From an uncultured Dechloromonas sp. (lineage in GTDB: Bacteria > Pseudomonadota > Gammaproteobacteria > Burkholderiales > Rhodocyclaceae), in the NCBI GenBank assembly GCA_937996725.1, contig CALKUR010000173.1:1-31464 (forward strand): a DNA stretch of 31,464 bases. The letters are read 5' to 3'. How positions within the stretch are numbered: position 1 is the stretch's first letter; each line of letters starts with the position of its first letter. A model generated the notes under the pieces. It was not told the origin of the DNA. It saw only the letters and a list, made by a program, of their open reading frames with translations, and did not search any database. Of the stretch, positions 23,789-31,397 are shown one piece after another. The position numbers and the translations under genes were made by a program.

Positions 23789-23846
23789 CTTAGAAGGGGA
23801 AAGTTATATCCATTAAACGACGGAGACGACAGCGGGAATTATACCG
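23789..23846 (-). repeat. 58-bp att-like repeat, copy C (degenerate tRNA-Arg 5' half)
   Basis: Same length as copies A and B, with three substitutions in the 39-base tRNA part, so it can no longer serve as a good tRNA half. Its promoter part is one base different from copy B and supplies the last two codons and the TAA stop of the neighbouring kinase gene. It is likely the right chromosomal junction (attR), carrying the displaced original 5' half. Confidence 0.82.
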
Positions 23847-25209
23847 CCACCACCTCTGAGACCCGCGACCTGTCGCGATTCTCGGCAGGCAGCCAGCGTC
23901 GTGCAAGTACATGTACATCAACCTTGGCGTTTAATCGTGCCGCAAGCAAATAAATTCCTGCTAGCTTGCGGTGCAAAAAGAGGGCATCTATAGGTGGCGT
24001 GTGCCAGAAGTCTCGATCCATCGCGAGCGCCATACCCGCCTCATGCATTCTTTTGGCCAATGTGGATGATCCAAAATCATAGAGACCTAGATGACATAAC
24101 GGTTCGCATGCCATTTCAAAAAGATCCATGACGATTTTTGTCTGTTCTGAACTCATCTCGACGCCGAAATAACCAATTTCCGACGCAGCCTCGTACATTT
24201 TTCGACAATTTTTTTCCAGCGCACCAAGCATGAGATCACGGTACCCTGCCGCTATAAATTTCGGAAAATCTCTCGTTGCACCAAAATCCAGTAGGACAAG
24301 TTTCTGGGTTTCTCGGTTAAAGCGGTAGTTGGCGAAGTTCGGATCGGATTGGATCACACCAAACTCAAAAATCTCTTTGAGCGCCAATTCAAACAGCTGT
24401 TCTGATACTCGGTTCCTGAGCGCCTCTGGTTGATTGGTTAGAGACTCAACCGGGTCGCCATCGACCCAACTCATCGCCAAGATATTTCTGGTTGTAAGAT
24501 CCGGATAGGGTTTGGGGACAAGAAAATGCGTACCCTGGCCAAGGATCTCAGTGTAGCGCTCCATCCAGGTTTGTTCGGTTTTGTAATCTGCTTCCGCATG
24601 AAGCTGCGCTTTCGCTTCTTCAAGGATGCTCTTGATATCGATGGTCGATGGCAAAATCCCCGAGATTCTTAGTAGCGCCGCCACATTATCGACATCGCTA
24701 TCGATGCTTTCGCGAATACCGGGATATTGCACTTTGATCGCCAGGTCTACGCCATCTGTCGTTGTGGCACGGTGAACCTGGCCAATCGATGCCGCCGCTG
24801 TTGGTGTAAAGGTGAATCGAGAGAAGTTCCGGCTCCATTGCGAACCCCACTCCCCCTCAAGAACATTGACCAGTTGGCTCATGGGCATCGATACCGCATC
24901 GCTACGCAAACGCGCCAAAACTTCAGCAAGGGCCGGCGGAATGATATCGCCAGCGTCCATGGAAAGTAACTGCCCAACCTTCATCGCCGCGCCCCGAAGC
25001 CTAGATAGCTCATCGGCAATGCGCCGTGCATTTGCCGGGGTCAACAGCATGTCAGACAGCGTCGGGATGCTGCCTTTGGACAAACGCCTCGCACCTTCGG
25101 CCAGCATGCCACCGGCGACCGTAGATGCCATAACGCCCAGTCGGGATAACCTCGAAATACGACCGGCAGGGACTGGTCGCTCGAGATTGTTTTTCTTAGA
25201 TTCTGCCAT
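23839..25209 (-). CDS. ABC1/AarF/UbiB-family atypical kinase
   Basis: 456-residue protein kinase-like protein of the ABC1 (ADCK/UbiB) family; members support quinone synthesis or act in lipid and stress physiology. It shows the family KxGQ motif in GAAMKVGQLLSMDAGDIIPP, the Ala-rich loop AAASIGQVHRA, the lysine motif LAIKVQYPG and the metal-binding LLDFGAT. It lacks the C-terminal membrane helices of true UbiB, so I do not name it ubiB. ATG 25209 is preferred; a GTG at 25215 overlaps the ovoA stop. The stop TAA lies inside att-like copy C. Last gene of the litR operon. Confidence 0.85.
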   Translation of the reverse strand: MAESKKNNLERPVPAGRISRLSRLGVMASTVAGGMLAEGARRLSKGSIPTLSDMLLTPANARRIADELSRLRGAAMKVGQLLSMDAGDIIPPALAEVLARLRSDAVSMPMSQLVNVLEGEWGSQWSRNFSRFTFTPTAAASIGQVHRATTTDGVDLAIKVQYPGIRESIDSDVDNVAALLRISGILPSTIDIKSILEEAKAQLHAEADYKTEQTWMERYTEILGQGTHFLVPKPYPDLTTRNILAMSWVDGDPVESLTNQPEALRNRVSEQLFELALKEIFEFGVIQSDPNFANYRFNRETQKLVLLDFGATRDFPKFIAAGYRDLMLGALEKNCRKMYEAASEIGYFGVEMSSEQTKIVMDLFEMACEPLCHLGLYDFGSSTLAKRMHEAGMALAMDRDFWHTPPIDALFLHRKLAGIYLLAARLNAKVDVHVLARRWLPAENRDRSRVSEVVAV

Positions 25210-25214
25210 TTGCA

Positions 25215-27398
25215 CTATCGGCGTTTCCAGCAGGTCACCTGTGAAATTGTGTGCTGGAATTTTCGGCCAGTTTCCCGAATAACGAACGGCACATCTCGTG
25301 GTTGGCCAAATGGCACAAAGTCGGCCGCGAGGTTTTCTGCTAATGCATCATAGGTCGTATATCGTTCCCCAGCTTTTTTGTAACCACCTAACCATTTCGA
25401 TCGCGGGGTATGCTCTTCCAGCCAGGTATACGGTGAGGCGACGACAAGCACACCTCCGGAGACGATTCGAGAACCAATATCAGCAAGAAATTTATCCGGA
25501 TCGTAGAGCCGGTCGATTAGGTTGGCAGCAACCACCAGGTCATAGTCACAGTGTAAATCCTTGAGATTACAGGCGTCTCCCTGCCAGAAACTGACGTTTG
25601 ACACGCACGCATCCAAACCCAGCTGCACCAGACTGACTTCACGGAAAGACTGCAGATCTCCCTCATCCGTTAATGCGTAGCGAATCAATCCCTGATTAAC
25701 AAGTTCGTCGGCAAGGTTAATAAACCGTGCAGAGAAATCGATTCCCGTCACATCGTCAAAACCACCTCGGGCAAGCTCGAAGCTGGTGCGTCCTACTGCA
25801 CAACCGATATCGAGGGCACGATGCCGAGGCTGATCCTGCATGGCTTCGAGCGCAATATGCGCGATGGCTTCGGGGAAGTTGGGCACATCAAAGTAGCTCC
25901 GGCCATAGTGAAATTCGGCATACTGCGCGAGCAAGGTGTCATCTTCATAATGCGAGGCAACTGGGGCAGTAGGCGATGCCCCAACCACGTAACGGAAACC
26001 GGCATTCTGGAAAAAATGGCGGCGAAATGCATAGCGCGATGCACGCAACGCCTCATTGCCACATGAGGCCCAACTACCGCCCTTGATGAGGTTATGACGT
26101 TGGTCAAACGTCGGAATTGAGAAGTCGTCATAGAACCGATGCGCTTCGAACCCTGCGTAGGGATAAATGGGCGTACATGTCCACTGCCAGACATTGCCAA
26201 CCACATCGCAAAAATCACCGTGTTTGAATTGATCAACGGGTACGGAACTGCTCCCACCCATGAGCCTTCTCTGGGCGGGTGTTTCAGTCGTAATTCCACT
26301 GATATCGTAGAGCCTGGCCCATTCATCTTCGGTCGGTAGACGAAACGCCTGCCCAGTCTGTGCAGATTTCCAAGCACAGAAGGCAACAGCTTCGTGATTG
26401 TTGACCTCAACCGGCCAATGCCATGGCATATCGACCTCCTGGCACATCAGGCGGAGCCCCCAACCGGACTGCCGCGGGCACCAGAAGGTTGGATGCTGGG
26501 CAGCGGTGTAATTACACCAGTCCCACCCCTCTTCGCTCCAGTATGAGGGATTTGCATACCCGCCGGATTCGACAAAGGGGTAGAACTCGGCATTCGAGAC
26601 AAGTAGGCGACCCGCCAGAAAAGCGCTGACCTCGGCCGAATGCTGCCCGTACTCATTATCCCAGCCGTAGCGACGCATATCCCCTTGGTCGGTACAGGAG
26701 TTCTGGTGGGGGTTACCCTTGCCCAGCTTCACCAAACCCGCCGGGACATCTACCAGAGAATTTTTGGGCGCTGCATTGACCGGACATGGAAATACGGATG
26801 CAGACTCCCAAGCGGGTTGTAACCGCACGAGCTCCAGTTTGTGCTGGCGTATGAGTACGGTGGAGGTTTCCAGGTGGATGAGTTCATGCTCAATCCCCAT
26901 CAGGATCGCCCACCAGGGGTTATCCCAACCAAACGGCTCGACAAATGGCGCTTCGGCAATAATTCTTGTCACTAGCGCTCGTACTTTATCCCGATAAGCC
27001 CTGACCTCGCCAACTGTGGGCCAGTCGTAGTGGGCGTCATTGAGATCATCCCAGCGCATCTCATCAACACCGACCGCAAAGATGGCTTCAAAGCGGGGAT
27101 TAATTCGCTCTGGAATCAGCTTGGCGATCAGTAATTTATTAACAAAGAAGGTCGCCGTGTGTCCGAAATAAAATATCAGCGGATGCCGAAGCGGAATTGG
27201 TTTATCGAAGTAGGCCTGATCGCCATTCAGGCACTCAAACAACGACTCATACGTATCGAAAGACTTCGTAAAGTACTCGAGTAACGCCTGACGTAACTCA
27301 TGTTCATCCAGACCACACCAATCCGGTGAGACCGGAAATGGTTTTTGTAAAGGTGCGTTAACGGACGCACACATATCGGACGTCCGGGTTTCTAGCAT
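25215..27398 (-). CDS. ovoA: OvoA: 5-histidylcysteine sulfoxide synthase / 4-mercaptohistidine N1-methyltransferase
   Basis: Iron enzyme that joins cysteine to C5 of histidine with O2, the first step to the antioxidant ovothiol A. It is fused to the methyltransferase for the last step. 727 residues in three parts: an N-terminal DinB-like domain with the iron motif HELIHLE (H171, H175, E177); a formylglycine-generating-enzyme-like domain (FRLPTEDEWARL, GNVWQWT, LIKGGSWASCGNEALRASRY); and a C-terminal SAM-dependent methyltransferase with ALDIGCAVGRTSFEL. The fused methyltransferase separates OvoA from EgtB. OvoB, the lyase between the two steps, is not in the window. The start lies three bases after the preceding stop, in the middle of the litR operon. 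Confidence 0.93.
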   Translation of the reverse strand: MLETRTSDMCASVNAPLQKPFPVSPDWCGLDEHELRQALLEYFTKSFDTYESLFECLNGDQAYFDKPIPLRHPLIFYFGHTATFFVNKLLIAKLIPERINPRFEAIFAVGVDEMRWDDLNDAHYDWPTVGEVRAYRDKVRALVTRIIAEAPFVEPFGWDNPWWAILMGIEHELIHLETSTVLIRQHKLELVRLQPAWESASVFPCPVNAAPKNSLVDVPAGLVKLGKGNPHQNSCTDQGDMRRYGWDNEYGQHSAEVSAFLAGRLLVSNAEFYPFVESGGYANPSYWSEEGWDWCNYTAAQHPTFWCPRQSGWGLRLMCQEVDMPWHWPVEVNNHEAVAFCAWKSAQTGQAFRLPTEDEWARLYDISGITTETPAQRRLMGGSSSVPVDQFKHGDFCDVVGNVWQWTCTPIYPYAGFEAHRFYDDFSIPTFDQRHNLIKGGSWASCGNEALRASRYAFRRHFFQNAGFRYVVGASPTAPVASHYEDDTLLAQYAEFHYGRSYFDVPNFPEAIAHIALEAMQDQPRHRALDIGCAVGRTSFELARGGFDDVTGIDFSARFINLADELVNQGLIRYALTDEGDLQSFREVSLVQLGLDACVSNVSFWQGDACNLKDLHCDYDLVVAANLIDRLYDPDKFLADIGSRIVSGGVLVVASPYTWLEEHTPRSKWLGGYKKAGERYTTYDALAENLAADFVPFGQPRDVPFVIRETGRKFQHTISQVTCWKRR

Positions 27399-27400
27399 GA

Positions 27401-27664
27401 TTACGATTCGATTTTCGGCATTTCCGGCTTTTCAGCCAGCGCCTTTCGCACCTTTGGCGGTAGAAGTAAATAGGTTAATACGCTAGATCCCGTACAGATC
27501 AACCAGAAAAACAGGAAACCCAGCGAGTATGTCGTGGTTACTGAGAACTTCACAGGCTCCCCCATCCAATAGAGCTCCTGCGGATCAGCGATAGCGAAAA
27601 AACCGAACTCTGCAATCGCCGCAGATAGAAATGCGGGCCATAGAATCCAAATCATTGATCTCAT
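27401..27664 (-). CDS. Small membrane protein, function unknown
   Basis: 87 residues with two membrane helices (MIWILWPAFLSAAIAEFGFF and LGFLFFWLICTGSSVLTYLL) and a charged C-terminal tail. A strong Shine-Dalgarno, GGAGGAG, precedes ATG 27664, so it is a real gene. I do not recognise the family with certainty. Its place between a DUF3429 gene and ovoA in a tight operon suggests a role in the same stress response. Confidence 0.75.
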   Translation of the reverse strand: MRSMIWILWPAFLSAAIAEFGFFAIADPQELYWMGEPVKFSVTTTYSLGFLFFWLICTGSSVLTYLLLPPKVRKALAEKPEMPKIES

Positions 27665-27682
27665 AAGAACTCCTCCGGGTTT

Positions 27683-28135
27683 TTAGCCGATTACGGGCAA
27701 CAGCGTGCCCACAAATAATGACAGGATTGCTACTAGGGTGAGCCGGATGCGCAGTGGCAAATACCACACAGGCCATTCAATTTTGCGGGCCAGGATTGCA
27801 TCCCGCCAGTACTGCAGAAAAAAGCCCAGAATAAGCACAAGTGCCGCGATAACCGGAGAGAGGATGTAGGTGATCCACCCCAAAAGGGATGGCACGACAC
27901 TCCAGACATAGCAACGCCGGCGATCCTGATCACTCAGACTTGTGGCCATCATTGCCACACCCCAGTGAATCGCACCAACGAAGCTGAGGATCACTGCACC
28001 ATAAAGTAACAACGCGCCACGATACAGAAATCCATGGGCTGGCTCGATATTGGCCAGAACCGCGAGACCAACGAAGGGAATCAACCCGCCATAACCAAGT
28101 ATTTGAACCGTGACTGGGATCGATGACTGTTTCAT
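27683..28135 (-). CDS. DUF3429-family membrane protein
   Basis: 150 residues, four to five membrane helices. The text LGYGGLIPFVGLAVLA, LLLYGAVILSFVGAIHWGVA and WSVVPSLLGWITYILSP is typical of DUF3429, an uncharacterised inner-membrane family. A clear TAGGAG precedes ATG 28135, eight bases after the SDR stop. Confidence 0.82.
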   Translation of the reverse strand: MKQSSIPVTVQILGYGGLIPFVGLAVLANIEPAHGFLYRGALLLYGAVILSFVGAIHWGVAMMATSLSDQDRRRCYVWSVVPSLLGWITYILSPVIAALVLILGFFLQYWRDAILARKIEWPVWYLPLRIRLTLVAILSLFVGTLLPVIG

Positions 28136-28143
28136 GCTTGCTC

Positions 28144-28884
28144 CTACTTCACCAGCGGCCGAATGCCAGTGAAGCCGGCATCGACCGACCAGACTTGGGC
28201 AGTGACACGTCCACTCCGGTTTGACATCAACCAGGCCATTAACTCGGCTAATTCCGTGGTGCTGCCAATCCCAGGCAGTGGATATTGTCTTGCTGCGGCA
28301 CTTCGTTGTGCTTCGGTAGCCAGTATCTTTGCAGTGGCTGGTGATTCCATAATGCCAGGTGCCACAACGTTAACGCGAATGCCATACGGTGCATAGGTTG
28401 CTGCTGTGCCACGCGCTAGACCCTCGACCCCTGCTTTGGCAGCAGCGACGGCTTCATGGTTGGGCGTTCCGATCTGTGCCGCGACTGAAGAAACCAAGAC
28501 CGCACTACCGGGAAGATTATGCTGGCGTAGGTTACCGACAAAGGCACCCATGGCATGAAACGCGCTGGTCAAGTTGGCCTCGATCGAATCGTTGAAGTCC
28601 GCCTCGCTGAGCCGGTGAAGTGCACCGAGCCTGATATTACCGACACAATGTGCGAATGCCTGCGGAATCAATCCTTGCGCATTGGCGTTTTCAATAATTT
28701 TCTTGGCGCCTTCTGCGGTCGCACAATCGGCGCAGATCTGGAGATGACGATCACCAAAAGCTTCTCTCAGTCGTTCACGATCTCTGCTGGTGACGATGAG
28801 CTCCCAACCTTCTGCTGCCAGGTACTCTGCAAGAGATTGGCCTAACCCGCCAGCCGCACCTGTGATTAGTGCAATTTTATTCAT
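28144..28884 (-). CDS. Short-chain dehydrogenase family protein lacking the catalytic Tyr
   Basis: 246 residues with a Rossmann fold and nucleotide-binding motif TGAAGGLG near residue 8. The active-site region reads VSSVAAQIGT and then NHEAVAAAKAG: Ser and Lys150 are kept, but the position of the YxxxK tyrosine is Val146. The NNAG motif is also altered (FAHCVGN). Such a protein may bind NAD(P) without normal dehydrogenase chemistry or use another acid. The start, ATG 28884, has a near-perfect AGGAGGTG upstream and overlaps the litR stop by eight bases, so both are translated in series. Confidence 0.88.
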   Translation of the reverse strand: MNKIALITGAAGGLGQSLAEYLAAEGWELIVTSRDRERLREAFGDRHLQICADCATAEGAKKIIENANAQGLIPQAFAHCVGNIRLGALHRLSEADFNDSIEANLTSAFHAMGAFVGNLRQHNLPGSAVLVSSVAAQIGTPNHEAVAAAKAGVEGLARGTAATYAPYGIRVNVVAPGIMESPATAKILATEAQRSAAARQYPLPGIGSTTELAELMAWLMSNRSGRVTAQVWSVDAGFTGIRPLVK

Positions 28885-29806
28885 TTCCACCTCCTGAATA
28901 TCGGCCTTTCCAGTCATTGACCAAACTAGGAACCCCTGCGATATTCGTCAGCACAACCACGTTAGGCAGGCTGACACGTTTCTGGTTGAGTGCTGCGCCG
29001 CCGGCCCAGATTGATATAGGCTCAGGCAGAAGCTCGCGAAACTGCTTCAAGTCTTTGAGGACATTGCGCGATGGGTAAGCTGCACTAAAGGACACGGCAA
29101 CCACGTCGTATCGCCCGTCTACCGCGTATTTGGCGATGTCCGACAGGGGAATTCGTGTCCCCAATGATGTGCAATGTGCGCCTTCGGAAACACACATCGC
29201 TTCCACCATCAGGATGCCAAGACAGTGCTCTTCGTCGGGAAATGTCGTAAATAAGATGCGCGGTGCCGAAGCCGGGGAATCCTGCGAATGAATGGCGTGC
29301 CGAATCACGTTTTGAACCTGTTCGGTATACAGGTGCTCTTCGGGCACGGTGAGATCACCCCGAATCCAGTAGTCGCCGACAATGGCATTCATGGGCACAA
29401 CCGTTTCTGCAATGAACTTCTGGAGCCCATCCCTGACCAGTATGTGGTTGAGGGTCTCGCGCAATTCACGACTACGATGCATGCGTAAGAGTTTTACCAG
29501 ACTCAGACAGAGGGCATGCCGCCTAGGATCCACCGGTTGGCTGCTGTGATTATCAAGCAGGAGATGGAGTTCGGAGAGATCAAGCCCCAGAACCTTGCCT
29601 GGCCGCATGCCTTTATCGAGTAAGCGTCGAATCACCCTCAACCGCTCAACCTGATCAAAGGGGTAAAGGCGATCGCCTAGTTCATCCCGTTGCGGCTTCG
29701 GGAAGAGATAGCGCCGCTCCCATACGCGCAGGGTGTCTTTGCCAATGCCGGTGTCTCGTTCGACATCGGCAATACGCATCGGGGGTTCAATCTCTTGAAT
29801 ATTCAT
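28877..29806 (-). CDS. litR: LitR/CarH-type MerR-family B12 photoreceptor repressor
   Basis: 309 residues. The N-terminal MerR helix-turn-helix is IADVERDTGIGKDTLRVWER with the following DRLYPFDQVERLRVI. The middle helical bundle carries the light-sensing Wx9EH motif (W147, E157, H158 in WIRGDLTVPEEH). The C-terminal cobalamin-binding domain has ExHxxG (E192, H194, G197) and a late GG (269-270). In known CarH/LitR proteins, adenosylcobalamin promotes DNA binding in the dark and light releases it. The start is ATG 29806; the AGGA serving as Shine-Dalgarno lies inside a palindromic operator. First gene of a six-gene operon and divergent from gpx. Confidence 0.92.
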   Translation of the reverse strand: MNIQEIEPPMRIADVERDTGIGKDTLRVWERRYLFPKPQRDELGDRLYPFDQVERLRVIRRLLDKGMRPGKVLGLDLSELHLLLDNHSSQPVDPRRHALCLSLVKLLRMHRSRELRETLNHILVRDGLQKFIAETVVPMNAIVGDYWIRGDLTVPEEHLYTEQVQNVIRHAIHSQDSPASAPRILFTTFPDEEHCLGILMVEAMCVSEGAHCTSLGTRIPLSDIAKYAVDGRYDVVAVSFSAAYPSRNVLKDLKQFRELLPEPISIWAGGAALNQKRVSLPNVVVLTNIAGVPSLVNDWKGRYSGGGNE

Positions 29807-29820
29807 TTGTCCTGGACAAA
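29806..29820. promoter_or_regulatory. LitR-type operator 1 (litR side)
   Basis: TTTGTCC-T-GGACAAA, a perfect 15-bp palindrome that touches the litR start codon and contains its Shine-Dalgarno sequence. Very likely autoregulatory, by analogy with the MerR/CarH family; binding itself is inferred. Confidence 0.7.
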
Positions 29821-29823
29821 GTG

Positions 29824-29850
29824 TTGACACGGGTCATTTTAAGGGATAAT
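29824..29850 (+). promoter_or_regulatory. Putative gpx promoter
   Basis: TTGACA (29824-29829) is a consensus -35 box. GATAAT (29845-29850) is a near-consensus -10 box with a 15-bp spacer; shifting by one gives ATAATT with 16. On the opposite strand, TTTACG and TAAAAT about 16 bp apart could serve litR. Operator 1 lies just upstream and operator 2 downstream of the gpx transcription start. Confidence 0.5.
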
Positions 29851-29867
29851 TTGTAAACGTAAAGCAT

Positions 29868-29882
29868 TTTGTCCAAGACAAA
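29868..29882. promoter_or_regulatory. LitR-type operator 2 (gpx side)
   Basis: TTTGTCC-A-AGACAAA, a 15-bp palindrome with six of seven pairs matching, ending one base before the gpx start codon. Together with operator 1 it brackets the divergent promoter region, as expected if one repressor controls both operons. Confidence 0.65.
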
Positions 29883-29883
29883 C

Positions 29884-30504
29884 ATGAAAATTTCACCATC
29901 CCTGCTCAAACCCGCCGTCATGGGTGTTTTGCTATCCGGTGCCCTAGCCGCTGGCGTGCCCTCGGCCAAAGGCGCTGATATGACCCCACCTAAAGGCAGT
30001 GTCTCTGCTACAAAAACCTGTCCATCGCTGCTGCAAGGGACTTATCCGAAACTGCAGGACGATTCTCCGCAGTCGCTCTGCCAATTTTCAGGTCAGGTCA
30101 TCCTTGTCGTTAATACGGCCAGTTACTGCGGCTTTACTCGCCAGTACGATGGTCTGGAGCGTCTCTATGACCGTTATAAAGGCCAGGGCTTTGTCGTTCT
30201 GGGCTTCCCATCCAATGATTTTGGCCAACAGGAACCGGACAGCAACAAGAAGATTGCGGATTTCTGTCGCAATACCTACGGGATCAAGTTCCCGATGTTT
30301 GCCAAATCCAGCGTTCGCGGCACTGATGCCAACCCGCTGTTCAAACAACTGACAAAACTGACCGGTGATGCGCCCAGCTGGAATTTCCACAAGTACCTCA
30401 TCAGCCGTGACGGAAACCAGGTTCTGAGCTTTGGAAGTCAGATCGCGCCCGAGAGTAAAACCATGACTGAAGCTATCGAGAAGATGCTTAACAGCGCACG
30501 TTAA
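29884..30504 (+). CDS. Exported glutathione peroxidase family protein
   Basis: 206-residue thiol peroxidase of the GPx family (Cys type), expected to reduce hydrogen peroxide and lipid peroxides. The N-terminus (SLLKPAVMGVLLSGALAAGV) is a signal peptide, so it works in the periplasm. The catalytic Cys82 is in NTASYCGFTRQY; the Gln and Trp partners lie in GFPSNDFGQQEP and SWNFHKYLI. ATG 29884 follows operator 2 by one base. First gene of the operon gpx-folE2-FAD oxidoreductase, divergent from litR. Confidence 0.9.
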   Translation: MKISPSLLKPAVMGVLLSGALAAGVPSAKGADMTPPKGSVSATKTCPSLLQGTYPKLQDDSPQSLCQFSGQVILVVNTASYCGFTRQYDGLERLYDRYKGQGFVVLGFPSNDFGQQEPDSNKKIADFCRNTYGIKFPMFAKSSVRGTDANPLFKQLTKLTGDAPSWNFHKYLISRDGNQVLSFGSQIAPESKTMTEAIEKMLNSAR

Positions 30505-30567
30505 AACAAGACTAACCCTCGATCTAATAACAGCGCCAACCCCAATCCCAACATCGAGAAAACCATC

Positions 30568-31386
30568 ATGAACGCACCTGAAAAACAACTGCACAATTTG
30601 ATATTGCCGGACGTACAAGGTACCCCCGACCATAGAGACGTTGCCATCAATCACGTGGGTGTGCGCGGGCTGCGCTACCCACTTCGCCTGGTTGATGCCG
30701 CGGGCGAAGCCCATGCCACGGTCGCCACCGTGACGATGACCGTCGGCCTACCACCCACCGTGAAAGGGACACACATGTCCCGCTTTGTTGAAATCATGGA
30801 GGCACAAGATGCACCTCTAACGATCATTGATATGAAAGCGCTGTTTAACCGTATGCGTCAGCGACTGGATGCCAAGAGCGGACGCGTCGAGTTCGAATTT
30901 CCTTACTTCATCCGGAAGCAGGCACCGGTTTCCGGTGTGACCAGCCTGATCGATATCGATGCAGGCATCACGCTGAGTGGTGATAACCAAGGACAAACCG
31001 ATGTCACGCTTAAGGTGGTCGTACCGGTGACAAGCCTTTGCCCCTGCTCCAAGGAAATCTCTAACTATGGCGCCCATAATCAGCGTTCACACATCACGAT
31101 TCATGCAACGTTGAAGAATGATGCTGCGCTCAATCTTGAAGACTTGGTTCGGATGGCTGAAGAAGAGGCCTCTTGCGAAGTCTTTGGCTTGCTCAAACGC
31201 CCCGATGAAAAGTGGGTCACTGAGCGTGCGTACGACAATCCCAAGTTTGTTGAAGACCTGGTGCGCGATATTGCGTTAAGGCTTAAAGGTCAGTCTCGTA
31301 TCACTTATTGGTCAGTCAGCTCTGAAAACTTCGAGTCGATCCACAACCATTCTGCCTACGCCTTGATCGAAGGCAGCAACCTCTAA
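30568..31386 (+). CDS. folE2: GTP cyclohydrolase FolE2 (type IB)
   Basis: 272 residues. It converts GTP to 7,8-dihydroneopterin triphosphate, the entry to folate and other pterins, without strict zinc dependence. Diagnostic text is GTHMSRFVEIME, VEFEFPYFIRK and the catalytic Cys region VTSLCPCSKEISNYGAHNQR. It lies 63 bases after gpx, with no terminator visible between them. FolE2 copies next to LitR-type regulators fit a need for pterin or folate cofactors in light responses, such as the photolyase antenna; this role is inference. Confidence 0.95.
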   Translation: MNAPEKQLHNLILPDVQGTPDHRDVAINHVGVRGLRYPLRLVDAAGEAHATVATVTMTVGLPPTVKGTHMSRFVEIMEAQDAPLTIIDMKALFNRMRQRLDAKSGRVEFEFPYFIRKQAPVSGVTSLIDIDAGITLSGDNQGQTDVTLKVVVPVTSLCPCSKEISNYGAHNQRSHITIHATLKNDAALNLEDLVRMAEEEASCEVFGLLKRPDEKWVTERAYDNPKFVEDLVRDIALRLKGQSRITYWSVSSENFESIHNHSAYALIEGSNL

Positions 31387-31397
31387 GAACCTTTGTC

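Noticed and set aside
23839..25209. Naming the ABC1-family kinase UbiB.
   Set aside because: True UbiB has C-terminal membrane helices and usually lies in a ubiE-ubiJ-ubiB cluster; neither is seen here, so only the family is given.
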